Source: Gigaspora margarita (lineage: Eukaryota > Glomeromycota > Glomeromycetes > Diversisporales > Gigasporaceae). Taken from it: 64,000 nt of DNA. Shown in pieces: positions 23,290-32,900 of the stretch (its first letter is position 1; every line of letters starts with the position of its first letter). A program made the translations under genes and the position numbers. A model generated the notes under the pieces. The model was given only the letters and a program-made list of their open reading frames with translations, was not told where the DNA came from and ran no database searches. The stretch spans positions 1 through 64,000 of the forward strand of contig WTPW01000184.1 of assembly GCA_009809945.1 (NCBI GenBank). Reading direction: 5' to 3'.

Positions 23290-24860
23290 ACACTCAGGCT
23301 GGACTTGTCGAGAAGGATATGTTGGAAGATCAGATATCAGTGGTAGGGAAAATGCAAGCAGCAGATGTTTTGGATTTTTGGCAGCACTGGATATGTCCGT
23401 CTCCAGTGGTTATGGATTGGTTGAGAAAGGGAGTTCCAATATACCCAAGGGGCGTGTTAGTGTTAGCAGCAAAGCCTGTTCTGAATCAGTACAGTTTATC
23501 AGTAGAGCAACAGGAATGGGTAAGGAAAGAACTAGATCGACTAATAAAATCGGAAGCAATAGGTTGTCTGGGGAGTCAGGTGATGAGACCAAAATTTTTG
23601 TTGGAAGTAAGTCCAGTTTTCTTAGTGCCCAAGAAAGGACCAAAGAAGTGGCAGATGGTTATAGACTTAAGGCGCTTAAACACAATTCTTCCTGAGAAGA
23701 GTGTACGTTTTGAAGTCTTGGGTGACCTACTTCGTACAATAGGGAAAGGGTGGTATGTAATCACGTAGGACCTGAAGGACAGTTATCACCATGTGATGAT
23801 GAGAGAGAATGCGCAGCGTTTTCTTGGATTTCGAATACTGGGAAATTGGTACAATTACAAAGTTCTTCCCTTTGGTCTCTCGCAAGCAGTATGGATCTTC
23901 TCCAAGATTATGCAAGCTATAGTAGGTCGTTGGAGGTCACTAGGTTTGTTTTGTGGAAATTATTTGGACGATTTTTGGTTGGCGCACTCTTCTCTAGATA
24001 CCCTAGTCACAATAAGAGATACGGTAATAAAAGTGGAGCTAGAGAAATGCAGATTAGTAAGAGAGATGTCAAAGGGTCAATGGATTCCATCTCAACGGGT
24101 GAAGTTTTTCGGTCTAATAATCGACACGGTAAAGGCACAAGTGATTGTTCCAGGAGGCAAAATTATAGAGGTAAGGCAGTTAATGATGGAATTAGTGGGA
24201 AAAGAGAAGATTTCAGCTCGAAAGTTGGCGTCAGTAGCGGGAAAAATTCAGTCTTTGAACAGGTCATTTCCATATGCAAAGGTTCGCTGCCTGGAATTTT
24301 ATTCGTTAATAGATGCAGCAAACAGAAGTCCATGGTAGTGGGATGCGTGGATAAAGATATCGGAACAAGCATGAGAAGATGCAAAATGGGTAGCCGAGAA
24401 TTTGGGGAAAAGAAATGGTTGTCCAGCTTGGAAACCGTCAAGAGTAAGGCGGGTTTTCATCGATGCATCCACAGTAGGATGGTCAGCCGTTTTTGGAGAC
24501 CGCAGAGCCTTCGGAAATTGGAGTTCCACCAAGTCCTACAGAGAAATTACAAGACTGGAAGCGGAAGCAGTAATTTTGGGTCTGGACTCTTTTGCAAAAC
24601 TAATACAGGGTTCATGGATAGACCTGCATATAGACAACCGAGGTGCTATTGGAACGGTCTTGAAAGGAGGCAGACTTCCGTGGCAGAAGGACTTACTAAG
24701 AAAATTGTGGACTTTAATGGACAAGTGGGATATTTGGATCAATGAAGTTTTTTGGATACCTTCAGAAATGAATCCAGCAGACGAATTAACCAGAGTGGTA
24801 GACAAAGACAATTGGTGCTTGAGCCAAACAATATTCAACTGCATAGAGGAAAAATGGGGA
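23290..24860 (+). pseudogene. Ngaro reverse transcriptase and RNase H region
   Basis: RT motifs appear in order: KWQMVIDLRRLN (about 23645), DSYHH and LGFRI (about 23780-23830), LPFGLSQA (about 23870) and the catalytic-site GNYLDDFW (about 23960). RNase H follows with VFIDASTVGWSA (about 24450), ITRLEAEAVILGL (about 24555) and HIDNRGAIG (about 24630). The region is not one open frame and is treated as a fossil. The order RT-RH-recombinase is that of the DIRS/Ngaro group. Confidence 0.8.
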
Positions 24861-24928
24861 CCCCATACAATAGACCGTATGGCCAATTACCAAAACAACA
24901 AACTAGCTCGTTTCAACAGTAGGTTTTA

Positions 24929-26152
24929 TTGTCCAAACTCGGAAGGAGTAAATTGCTTTGCCCAGGACTGGTCAAAAGAAAACAATTACGTGTGCCCACC
25001 TATAGCACTAGTTCATTGGGTTCTACAGCACGTAATAGAGGAAAAAGCAGTAGCAACAATAATCGTACCCAGATGGGTTTCGGCAGTATGGTGGCCGTTG
25101 CTAATGCATGTTCAGACAAGTTATATAGTTCTGCCCCCAGCTCAAATATCGTTCGAAAGAGGGATTTCCGGGAAGGTAAAGCCATGGAAGAACCCGAATT
25201 GGCAGTTCCTGGCAATAAGAGTGGGTTAGTTGGTAAGTTGCTTGTAAGAGCTCAGGCTTTAAGTAGGAAAGCAGTTTCGAATGATTGGAATCGACGTTTG
25301 GATAAAGCATGGGAAATATATAAGGACTATTGTGAGGTGATGAGTTTAGTAGCTTTGCCATCAGATGCTGACACACTTGTATCTTTTCTTGTTTGGCTGG
25401 ATCTGGCACATTCTTTTTCAGGGTATGTCGACTTTCTAGCAGCAGTATCAAGAGAGCACTTAGAGCATCGATTTATGGATCCATCTAAGGATTATAGAGT
25501 TAAAAGAATATGTAAAGCGTTAGTAAAGGAATATAAGAAGGATAAGAAACCAAGATGGCCCCGCGACCCTCTGAAAGTCAATGCTTTAAGGCAGTTTGTT
25601 GACAAGAAGCCACCCTTTATGAATAGGGAGTATTGGATACATGATGCAGCCTTGGTAGCTATTGGTTTGAGAACCATGCGCCGTCCGGGTGAATTGTGTA
25701 AATTGAAACTTAAGGATATTAAATTTGGAGACAAATTATGCTGGGTATGCATAAGTTCATCTAAAACTGATCAATTTTCCAATGGGAAGTTCATTCCAGT
25801 AGAATATACGAATAGTCGCTACTGCCCAGTTAGGTTGTTAAAGAAATATTTGTTAATAAGGCCCAAAACTACGGAGAATGTCCCTCTTTTTTTGTCAAAG
25901 CAGGGAAAACAATTAACAGTTGGGGCTGTTGGTGCTGTTGTCAAAAGAATAGCAGGTAATGCAGCAGTGAAGGGTAGATTTACAGCTCATAGCATTAGGA
26001 TTGGTGGCGCAACAGCTGCAATAGAAGCAGGTTTATCGTTGACGCAAATACGGGCTATAGGAGGTTGGGACAGCAAAGCAGTTATGTTATATTTGAGGTC
26101 TGTTGGAACAGCAAAGTTACAGTTTTCTAGAAAGATGGGTTTTGCTAGCTAG
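24929..26152 (+). CDS. Ngaro tyrosine recombinase
   Basis: An open frame of 407 codons; the true start could lie elsewhere, as the first ~90 residues overlap the preceding region in another frame. The C-terminal half has the tyrosine-recombinase signature: MRRPGELCKLK (Arg at about 251), SSKTDQ (Lys), HSIRIGG (His354, Arg357), AIGGWD and the nucleophile Tyr388 in YLRSVG. This family integrates circular cDNA by site-specific recombination, which explains the lack of a target duplication and of an integrase gene. It ends just before repeat B1. Confidence 0.85.
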   Translation: MSKLGRSKLLCPGLVKRKQLRVPTYSTSSLGSTARNRGKSSSNNNRTQMGFGSMVAVANACSDKLYSSAPSSNIVRKRDFREGKAMEEPELAVPGNKSGLVGKLLVRAQALSRKAVSNDWNRRLDKAWEIYKDYCEVMSLVALPSDADTLVSFLVWLDLAHSFSGYVDFLAAVSREHLEHRFMDPSKDYRVKRICKALVKEYKKDKKPRWPRDPLKVNALRQFVDKKPPFMNREYWIHDAALVAIGLRTMRRPGELCKLKLKDIKFGDKLCWVCISSSKTDQFSNGKFIPVEYTNSRYCPVRLLKKYLLIRPKTTENVPLFLSKQGKQLTVGAVGAVVKRIAGNAAVKGRFTAHSIRIGGATAAIEAGLSLTQIRAIGGWDSKAVMLYLRSVGTAKLQFSRKMGFAS

Positions 26153-26163
26153 CGATCCTCTTC

Positions 26164-26240
26164 TATCCCATATGTTTTTCAGAGTTTGTAAATAAAGTCA
26201 TTCAGTTTTTTGTATAAAGTCAGCTGATCGAGCAATAATA
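26164..26240 (+). repeat. Ngaro repeat B1 with polyadenylation signal
   Basis: 77 bp identical to 27081-27157, starting TATCCCATATG. It contains AATAAA at 26191-26196, a likely polyadenylation signal just after the recombinase stop codon. Confidence 0.85.
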
Positions 26241-26241
26241 A

Positions 26242-26580
26242 TGAAAAGCCTGTCAACAAAGTGACAGGGCGATCATTATTGCGAGATCAGATGACTTTAT
26301 GGCCGATCACGCACAGGTTTTGTTATGTATCTTTTTATGGTTATTCTTTGATTATTGTCGTGAGATTTTGTAACTTGTTTGTACAGGTAATTTCAGATTT
26401 GCATATAATTTTGATATTCACATGGTTATGATTATTGTTAGATCGATAATGGGGGTAAGGGATAATGACTGTGGCAAAGTATGAACCAGTGATACAGGAG
26501 GAGTATTTAAGGTCAAGAATTTCAGTAAAGAAGGTTATCTTTCTTTTCGCTATCGCTCGCCTTATGAAGGCTGGCCCTAT
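26242..26580 (+). repeat. Ngaro repeat A2
   Basis: Second copy of the 339-bp A repeat, directly joined to B1, as expected for split direct repeats. It has 12 mostly transitional differences from A1. Confidence 0.9.
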
Positions 26581-26640
26581 TTCCCTCCCTTACCCACCCG
26601 AATTCAAGCAAACAGTGTTGTGACTGTTGTTATATTAGGC

Positions 26641-26830
26641 ATTAGCAGTGCAAGAACCTGTAGTGTACCTGGCTCCACNGCTGCAAGNNGCAGTACAAGG
26701 ACCAGAGGTAGTTGGCTCTGCGGCTGCAAGAGGCAGTACAAGGACCTGTTTTTGTACCTGGCTCCACGGCTGCAAGTGGCAGTACAAGGACCAGAGGTAG
26801 TGGATCCACAGCTGCAAATGGAAGCACAAG
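26641..26830 (+). repeat. Minisatellite between A2 and B2
   Basis: About three to four copies of a unit near 57 bp containing GGCTGCAAG(A/T)GGCAGTACAAGGACC. Three ambiguous bases lie in it, probably because the repeats were hard to assemble. No protein is claimed, although the sequence is open in several frames. Confidence 0.7.
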
Positions 26831-27080
26831 GACCTTATGAATGAATCCCGCTCATTTCAGCAGAAGCATAGTAACCGATTCTCTTTTCAGCTAGGAGAAG
26901 ATTTGATGATTCCCTCTATATGAAGGCATGTTGATCCATAAATGGTTTTGGATTGTCTCTGTACCTGTGCGACAGACGGGACACTATAGGTGTTCTTGTC
27001 GTTTGCTGTGTGATGAATGCATGTCACTATGATGGAAAATGTAATCATGTATATTAGAGCCAATAAGGGTATCGAACCCT

Positions 27081-27157
27081 TATCCCATATGTTTTTCAGA
27101 GTTTGTAAATAAAGTCATTCAGTTTTTTGTATAAAGTCAGCTGATCGAGCAATAATA
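27081..27157 (+). repeat. Ngaro repeat B2
   Basis: Identical over 77 bp to B1. It carries a second AATAAA (27108-27113) and marks the 3' end of the element. The remaining hAT end starts right after it. Confidence 0.85.
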
Positions 27158-27214
27158 AAGAGTGGTTTATACTCCTTAATTACTCCGGAGTATAATACTC
27201 CATTAACAGCCCTA

Positions 27215-27970
27215 CTTTAAGTGTCCTGCACCGTAGTTAAATCATCAAAATCGGCCCAGTGGATCCCAAGATACTTGTGATCAAAAAAGAGAACATAAGG
27301 ATCAGCAAATTCACAGTTACACAAGAAATTATTTTTTACATACGTTTTGAAAAGTTTTTTATCGTAGTGAAAAATTTTACTAAGAAAATGATAAATCTCG
27401 TATTAAGAAACTAGCATTTTGTTGAGCCAAAGAACAACTTTACTTAAGAGCCAAAAGTCAGTTGTAATAATAAAATTCCGCGCAAATCATGATTTTTCGT
27501 TTGACGGAATTTTCTAACTTTATATTGTTTTTCTTTACATACGTTTTGAAAATATTTTTTATCGTAGAAAAAATTTTGATAATTAAACAATAAAACACGT
27601 CTTAAGAAACTAATATTTTTTTGAGCTAAAGAACAACTTTACTTAAGAGCTCAAAGTCAATTATGATAATAAAATTTTGCGAAAATCACGATTTTTCGTT
27701 TGACGACTTATAGTGCTTTTGTGTAACAGTAAATTTGCCAATCCTTATGTTCTCTTTTTTGATGATTTAACTACCATTAGAATCAGAAAAATGAGCTCTA
27801 CAACTTTTAATTAGAAACCAAAGAAGGTTTATTTATTAGTTTTTAGGGTTAGGGTTAGGGTTAGTGTTAGTAAGGTTAGAGTTAGAATTAGGTTTATTAT
27901 TTTGAATTCTAAAAATAGAAAATCTTGTGTAACCATGGTGGAAATATGGTGGAAATAGTAATTCCCTAAT
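27215..27970. repeat. Palindromic repeat element, right part of the hAT target
   Basis: An inverted pair, AAAAAAGAGAACATAAGGAT (about 27275) and its complement (about 27742), encloses two direct copies of a 200-bp unit that begin TTACATACGTTTTGAAAA (27337 and 27535). The flanks carry AAATCATCAAAATCGGCCCA (from 27240) and TGATTTAACTACCATTAGAA (from 27763). It ends in sequence shared with 16105-16300 (GTGTAACCATGGTGGAAAT). A short TTAGGG run lies at 27844-27870. No gene. Confidence 0.65.
27844..27870 (+). repeat. Short interstitial telomere-like repeat
   Basis: About three perfect TTAGGG units followed by degenerate TTAGTG/AAGGTT units up to about 27892. Fungal telomeres commonly use TTAGGG. 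The run is internal to a mobile repeat, so it is not a chromosome end. Confidence 0.7.
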
Positions 27971-28339
27971 TATATAATGTATTTATCCAAGTAAATGACT
28001 TCGTACATACAATTTTTACAGGCAAAATTCTTGTGATCTAGTGATCGGATCTGATCTTTTTAAAGTATGCAGCTAGTGATGTGTAATCACTAAAATGATA
28101 CCCAAAATTTTTAATGTACAGTATGTATAGTGCTTATACAAAATTATGATATATAATAAAGTTAAATTAGTATCTATAGTTTAATTTTTTTTAATGCTAG
28201 TCTATATGTACATGTTTAATTTATCTAACAAGAAAGCTTCTTTGGAATTATCTGTGTTGATCAATTAATGAATTTAATTGGTCAATTGGCACATCAATAT
28301 TCGACCCCTCTTAATAAATGATCGGCAAAAATTTTAGCG
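27971..28339. other. Non-coding gap
   Basis: AT-rich; no gene or clear repeat. CTAGTGATGTG at about 28071 is matched in inverse orientation by CACATCACTAG at 29209, which may mark an older and larger TIR element around 28.07-29.22 kb. Confidence 0.45.
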
Positions 28340-28341
28340 TG

Positions 28342-29196
28342 CGTACAGTTCATAGGATGACATTCGTCTGATTGGTTAATTTTTGTAGATCTACTTGTGA
28401 TTTCTCGTTATAATTAGCCAATCAAATTGCATAATTTTTTAACTACTAGAAAGCGAAAAGATCGTCATATAGAAAAGTCTCAAATGTACACAAAAAAAGA
28501 ATTTTTTTTTTTTACATTTTAGAAATAGATAGATAACGTGTAAACTGATATTTATTTCTAATAAATCTAACTCAAACGTTCAAAATTCGATATTAAAGAA
28601 GTTTTATTTATTACATTTTGAAAGTAATTAAAATAATTCTATCTTATTTTAGTCATCGCGGCCTCTATTAGATACGATGTAATCCTTAGCTTATATAATT
28701 AATGAAACAATAACACTTATACGTATTATCGATCTACTACTTAACCTAAGTCATATTTACTAATCAGGTAGTATAATTCTATAATATTCAGAATATATAA
28801 AATATACAGTAAGCATTAGTACAAGCCTTTTGTTATTATAATGTATACTCAAACTCTCTAAATTTAAAGCTTATATGTAACGTCCCAATCATCTTTTTTT
28901 GTTGTCCATTTTTGACATTTAAAACTTACATATAGTGACATATAGTTAATATAACTAGTATTAGCAATATATACTGTAGTAAAAACATTCATTTCTAAAT
29001 GAAGTTCTCTGAGGTACGGATTATTTTGGATTATGTTCGTTTAGATTTAAAATTTGCCTTTACTGCGATTTTTTTGTTAGTGAAACGTTACGTTCTCAAA
29101 AAGTAGTTAAAGTGTATAAATAAGTTACCCGTCCAATTGATTTGTATCAGCCAATCAGAAGGAAGTCATCCTATGAACGTACAGTCGGTACGTATA
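28342..29196. mobile_element. TIR element, about 0.86 kb
   Basis: CGTACAGTTCATAGGATGAC (28342-28361) and the adjacent CTGATTGGTTAA are mirrored on the right by TCAGCCAATCAGAAGG and GTCATCCTATGAACGTAC (29165-29182). The interior is AT-rich and non-coding. The exact ends and target duplication could not be fixed. Confidence 0.6.
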
Positions 29197-29261
29197 GTAC
29201 TTACGTGGCACATCACTAGATTACACAATCAGTTTTTTTTACATGCTGCATGAAAATTAAA

Positions 29262-29314
29262 AAAAATCGCAAATTATTCGCATATTATGCTGCATTATAA
29301 TCCTGTACACCCTA
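29262..29314. repeat. Decayed end of a hAT-type MITE
   Basis: The stretch reading CGCAAATTATTCGCAT ... ATAATCCTGTACACCCTA matches the right end of the complete element at 29401-29708. The rest of this copy is missing. Confidence 0.55.
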
Positions 29315-29400
29315 AAGCAGCCACACAATCCTTCTGCCACACACATGCGGTCACGAGAGTGGTCATCACATGTATTTCTGACCATGAGTGAAGATCACAG

Positions 29401-29708
29401 TAGGGTGTCCAGAATTATGCGATGCGGTTGGGTAAATTATGCGATTTCACCAAGGTCAATTATGCGATGGATGCGAATTATGCATTTTCTTAATTAGAAT
29501 TTGTCAATTATGCCAACTTTTCGGAATATTTCGAGCTTTCTTGCGGAAGTTTTCGGAATTCACACTTTATCTAAACACATTCTTCCACCAATCAAATCGC
29601 ACTCACGTGTCTTTATGCTTTTTTTCCTTAATTATACGAAGCATATGCGATGCGAAAAAATAGTAAATTATTCGCATAATTTCGCATCGCATAATCCTGG
29701 ACACCCTA
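29401..29708. mobile_element. hAT-type MITE, 308 bp, perfect 8-bp TSD
   Basis: TIRs TAGGGTGTCCAGAATTATGC and GCATAATCCTGGACACCCTA differ at only one or two positions. Exact 8-bp target duplications GATCACAG lie at 29393-29400 and 29709-29716. The interior is rich in ATTATGCGA / TCGCATAAT words. An open frame at 29439-29663 is incidental. Near-perfect ends and target duplication suggest a fairly recent insertion, 0.24 kb downstream of the sacsin-like gene. Confidence 0.9.
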
Positions 29709-29944
29709 GATCACAGGTTTGATTTTTGCAATTTTGTCACATCATAACAGTTCTACATCATATATTTAGCACTAATAAATATTTTTGACTTTTTAATAAT
29801 TAAAGTTTTCAAAAAAAAATACAAAGAATAAAATAAGACCTAATATAAACATTAATGCTAAATGGAATGATACTATATATCATTTACAATCGATAAAGAT
29901 AACAATAAGAGTCATAACTACAATAAATTGTTTTTTAGCCAGAA

Positions 29945-32900
29945 TCAAAGGGCTTTATGCATTTGAAATACCTCATATTCTTCTACTGAAAAATCTGACA
30001 TATCGTCCTTTCCGTATGTTGATAAATTTCTAATTGGTTTTTCATATGATGATTCTTTGAGACTCAAACAATTTTTATCTTGGTTATAATTATTTCGCAT
30101 AATAAGATCATAACCAAATGCTGGTCCATATTGAGAATCATTGTAAATTGCACATTCTTGGTTTTTTACATGACTTAAAATAGAATCCTTTTTTAATGAA
30201 AAAATAAAACTGTTATCGCATCTCACATTATTATTAATAGATGATTTATTCCAACCAATAGGATTATATCCACCAAGTATTTCACTGGTGCCTTTAACTT
30301 TCATAACTACAACAAGATTGTTTTGTTCATTGCATAAGTTCCAAAATGAATCTGCAGTAAAACCATCTCTGCTTCCACGAAGAAGTAATTTAAATTTGTA
30401 AGGATTATTTATTACAAAATAAATACTGTCATCGATCCATGAAGCAATTTCTGCTGCATGCGTTTTATTAATAACGGTTGAAAACTGTTGTTCTTTTGAG
30501 TTTATTTCTTGTTCCACTAGTTTACAATATTCAAAAAGATCATCTAAATTATATTCCTCTGCCAAGTTTTTAACCTTTATCAGAATATTATGAGCTAAGT
30601 TCGTCTTAAGGTATTCAGCAAATTCATATTCTATCAAGTCTTTAAGTGATTTAAGTCTAAAATTCTTAGATGCTAATAGTAGATCTTTGCATATTTGAAA
30701 AAATTCATCATTATATTTCACCTTCCCATTGGAATGAATAGACTGTGGGAAAGGTTCACCATATAACCAATTTAATAGTATATTAAATGAATTAGGCTCA
30801 ATATCTTCATATTTTAGTTCATATCTTATCTTCTCTTGTTTGAAAAATATTTCTTGAAAATATGGCGCTAAACAAACTAATATTGATGAATTTGCATAAA
30901 ATTCTTTATTTTTAACTCGAAATAAAACATTGTTGAACTTTGTTTTCTTTCCAGCTTTTAAAAATTCTATAATTGACTTTGATAATTGCTGAGAACTATA
31001 TATGGTAGGTTTAGGTTTAAACCAATCAGTAATTTCTACTAAACTTGCTCCAGCTAAAGTCAAGAGTTTTTCATATTTTTGAAGATATTCAGCAACAGAT
31101 CTTCTTTTCGAACTATAGTCATTTTTAATTTTTATATCAAGATGTGAAGCAATAACCCAGCTTTGTGAATCAAATGGATTAGTACTATTCAAAAATAGTG
31201 GAACAGTTTTGAAGCAATATAATTCTTTTGTATCTATAGTACATCGTGAGTTCAATTCTTTATAAATATCTTTTATTATCTCAAATAGCAAACTATCATT
31301 TGTATCTTTTTGTTTCCATTCATTTGATTTAGAGACTTCTTCTTGAATTGTTTTTAAATGTTTAATTATTGTTTTTATGGTAGGCAAACCAAGAGTATGA
31401 TATTTTTTTAAAACATCTCCATCTGGTTCCGTTTTAAAGAATGATAATTGAGTCCATGCAAGGTTTTTGTATTTTGAAAGACATAAATTTTCAAAACTTT
31501 GTAATTTTTCATTATTATTATTACATCTATATATGTATTGAACCTTCAAAACTTTTTTAGAGGTTGGAACAAATTTAATTTTTGATAATTTATTCCATTG
31601 GGATTTCGAAAAATTCAACTTTGAATGATTTTTATAAAAATAGCAAACAGCTGTTTCTGCTGAATTTTTAATTTTCTTTCTCTTGTCTAAATCATTTTCA
31701 TTCTCAAACTTGACTTTGATTTCTTCTGCACATTTAATAAATATTTCAGGCGTAACCTTACGATTAAAACCTATCTCTTTAAGTACTTCTTTGAATTTTT
31801 GATTATTTTGGAGAATGCTTGGAAGAAATAGATTAGAATCTTCATAAACACTCTTAAACAGAGGAATATCTTCATCAAATAAGTCCCTTGCATAGCAAAG
31901 TTTAAAAACTTTATTTGGAATAGCTACTAATCCTTTAATATGATTTTTAATTTCATCAATACCATCGTTATCAGTGAATATATCAATCAAGAATTGCAAA
32001 TAGTCATTTTGCATATTCTGAGGAATTGAAATACCAGAAAAAATAACATCTTTTATATATAGTAATTTATTTTGTTTTTTAGCAGATAAAGATTCTAATA
32101 GCTTACGCATATTTAATTGATACGTTGTATTATAATAATAAGTTTGGCATTCCCTTAGTGGATAAAATGTAAATGGTTGTAATGAATTTGGTCTTGTCGG
32201 TATTAAATATGTATTCTTATCTAAAATAGATTTACATATTATATTTCCAGCTTTCACAATATGTGTTGGCCATATGGGTAATTTTTTCAATTTATCAGCT
32301 CCATTATGTATTAAAGGTAAATTTTGACAAAAATATTGACATAGAATCTTTTTAGTTTTATTATTGTCTGAAAGTTTACCTTGACATTGATATTTTTCAA
32401 TCATAGATAAAATATTTTCTAGCTCTAATGCTAAAATATATTCTTTAAGCTTCTCATTACATTGAAGTGTGGTGAACCGAATTCCAATATTTGTCAATGC
32501 ATCAATTGTATCTTTTTCACAATTAGAATAGACTAATAAAGGCTTATGTTTTGCATTTGTCAAACTAACTAACTTATGTTTATCATATACTTCTAATAGA
32601 GGAAATGATTGGTATGGTTCCAGGGAACTATTTAAAATATACTTCCATATTTCGTTAAGCCATTCTTGATTTGGGAATAAGCTTGAATTAGGCACCCAAT
32701 CTAGCTCAAAAGCTTCATCTAATTCTTTAATTAAAAAGTCTCTAATAGATGGTTCGTCAAATATTTTAATATTTGTAGCTGTAAGGAATTTATCATCAGT
32801 GAATTTTTTGTATAATCCTTCTCTTTTTAAAATTTCAATAGAAATAAAATGATCCGGACCGGCATTAGGAAATAATTTAAATTGTTCTGGTGATGCAATA

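Larger units (their letters stand above)
21772..27157 (+). mobile_element. Ngaro-type (DIRS order) tyrosine-recombinase retroelement
   Basis: The layout is A1 (21772-22110), open reading frames, B1 (26164-26240), A2 (26242-26580), then B2 (27081-27157). This is the split-direct-repeat arrangement known for Ngaro and PAT-like elements. The parts in order are a SAP plus zinc-knuckle protein, reverse transcriptase, RNase H and tyrosine recombinase; no integrase or LTRs. A1 and A2 are the same length with 12 differences in 339 bp, and B1 and B2 are identical over 77 bp, so it is rather young. It is broken, with about two interruptions in the pol part, but otherwise nearly whole. It lies inside the hAT element. 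Confidence 0.9.
17433..27214 (-). mobile_element. hAT transposon with perfect 8-bp TSD, invaded by a Ngaro element
   Basis: The left end TAGGGCTGTTAATAGAGTA is matched by the complement of the right end (TACTCCATTAACAGCCCTA). Exact 8-bp target duplications CTTTAAGT lie at 17425-17432 and 27215-27222. Subterminal ACTCC/GGAGT words recur near both ends, as expected for transposase binding. A decayed minus-strand hAT transposase gene lies at 18490-20607. A 5.4 kb Ngaro-type element (21772-27157) sits only about 60 bp from the right end. Without it the hAT element would be about 4.4 kb. Confidence 0.9.

Noticed and set aside
26620-26844. Open frames through the Ngaro minisatellite
   Set aside because: A tandem repeat with a period divisible by three is open in several frames on both strands; no protein signal.
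27040-27090. tRNA-like word GGGTATCGAACCCTTATC
   Set aside because: It recalls a T-arm, but no acceptor stem, D-arm or anticodon arm could be found around it.
27844-27892. Chromosome end
   Set aside because: Only about three TTAGGG units, internal to a dispersed repeat with sequence continuing on both sides.
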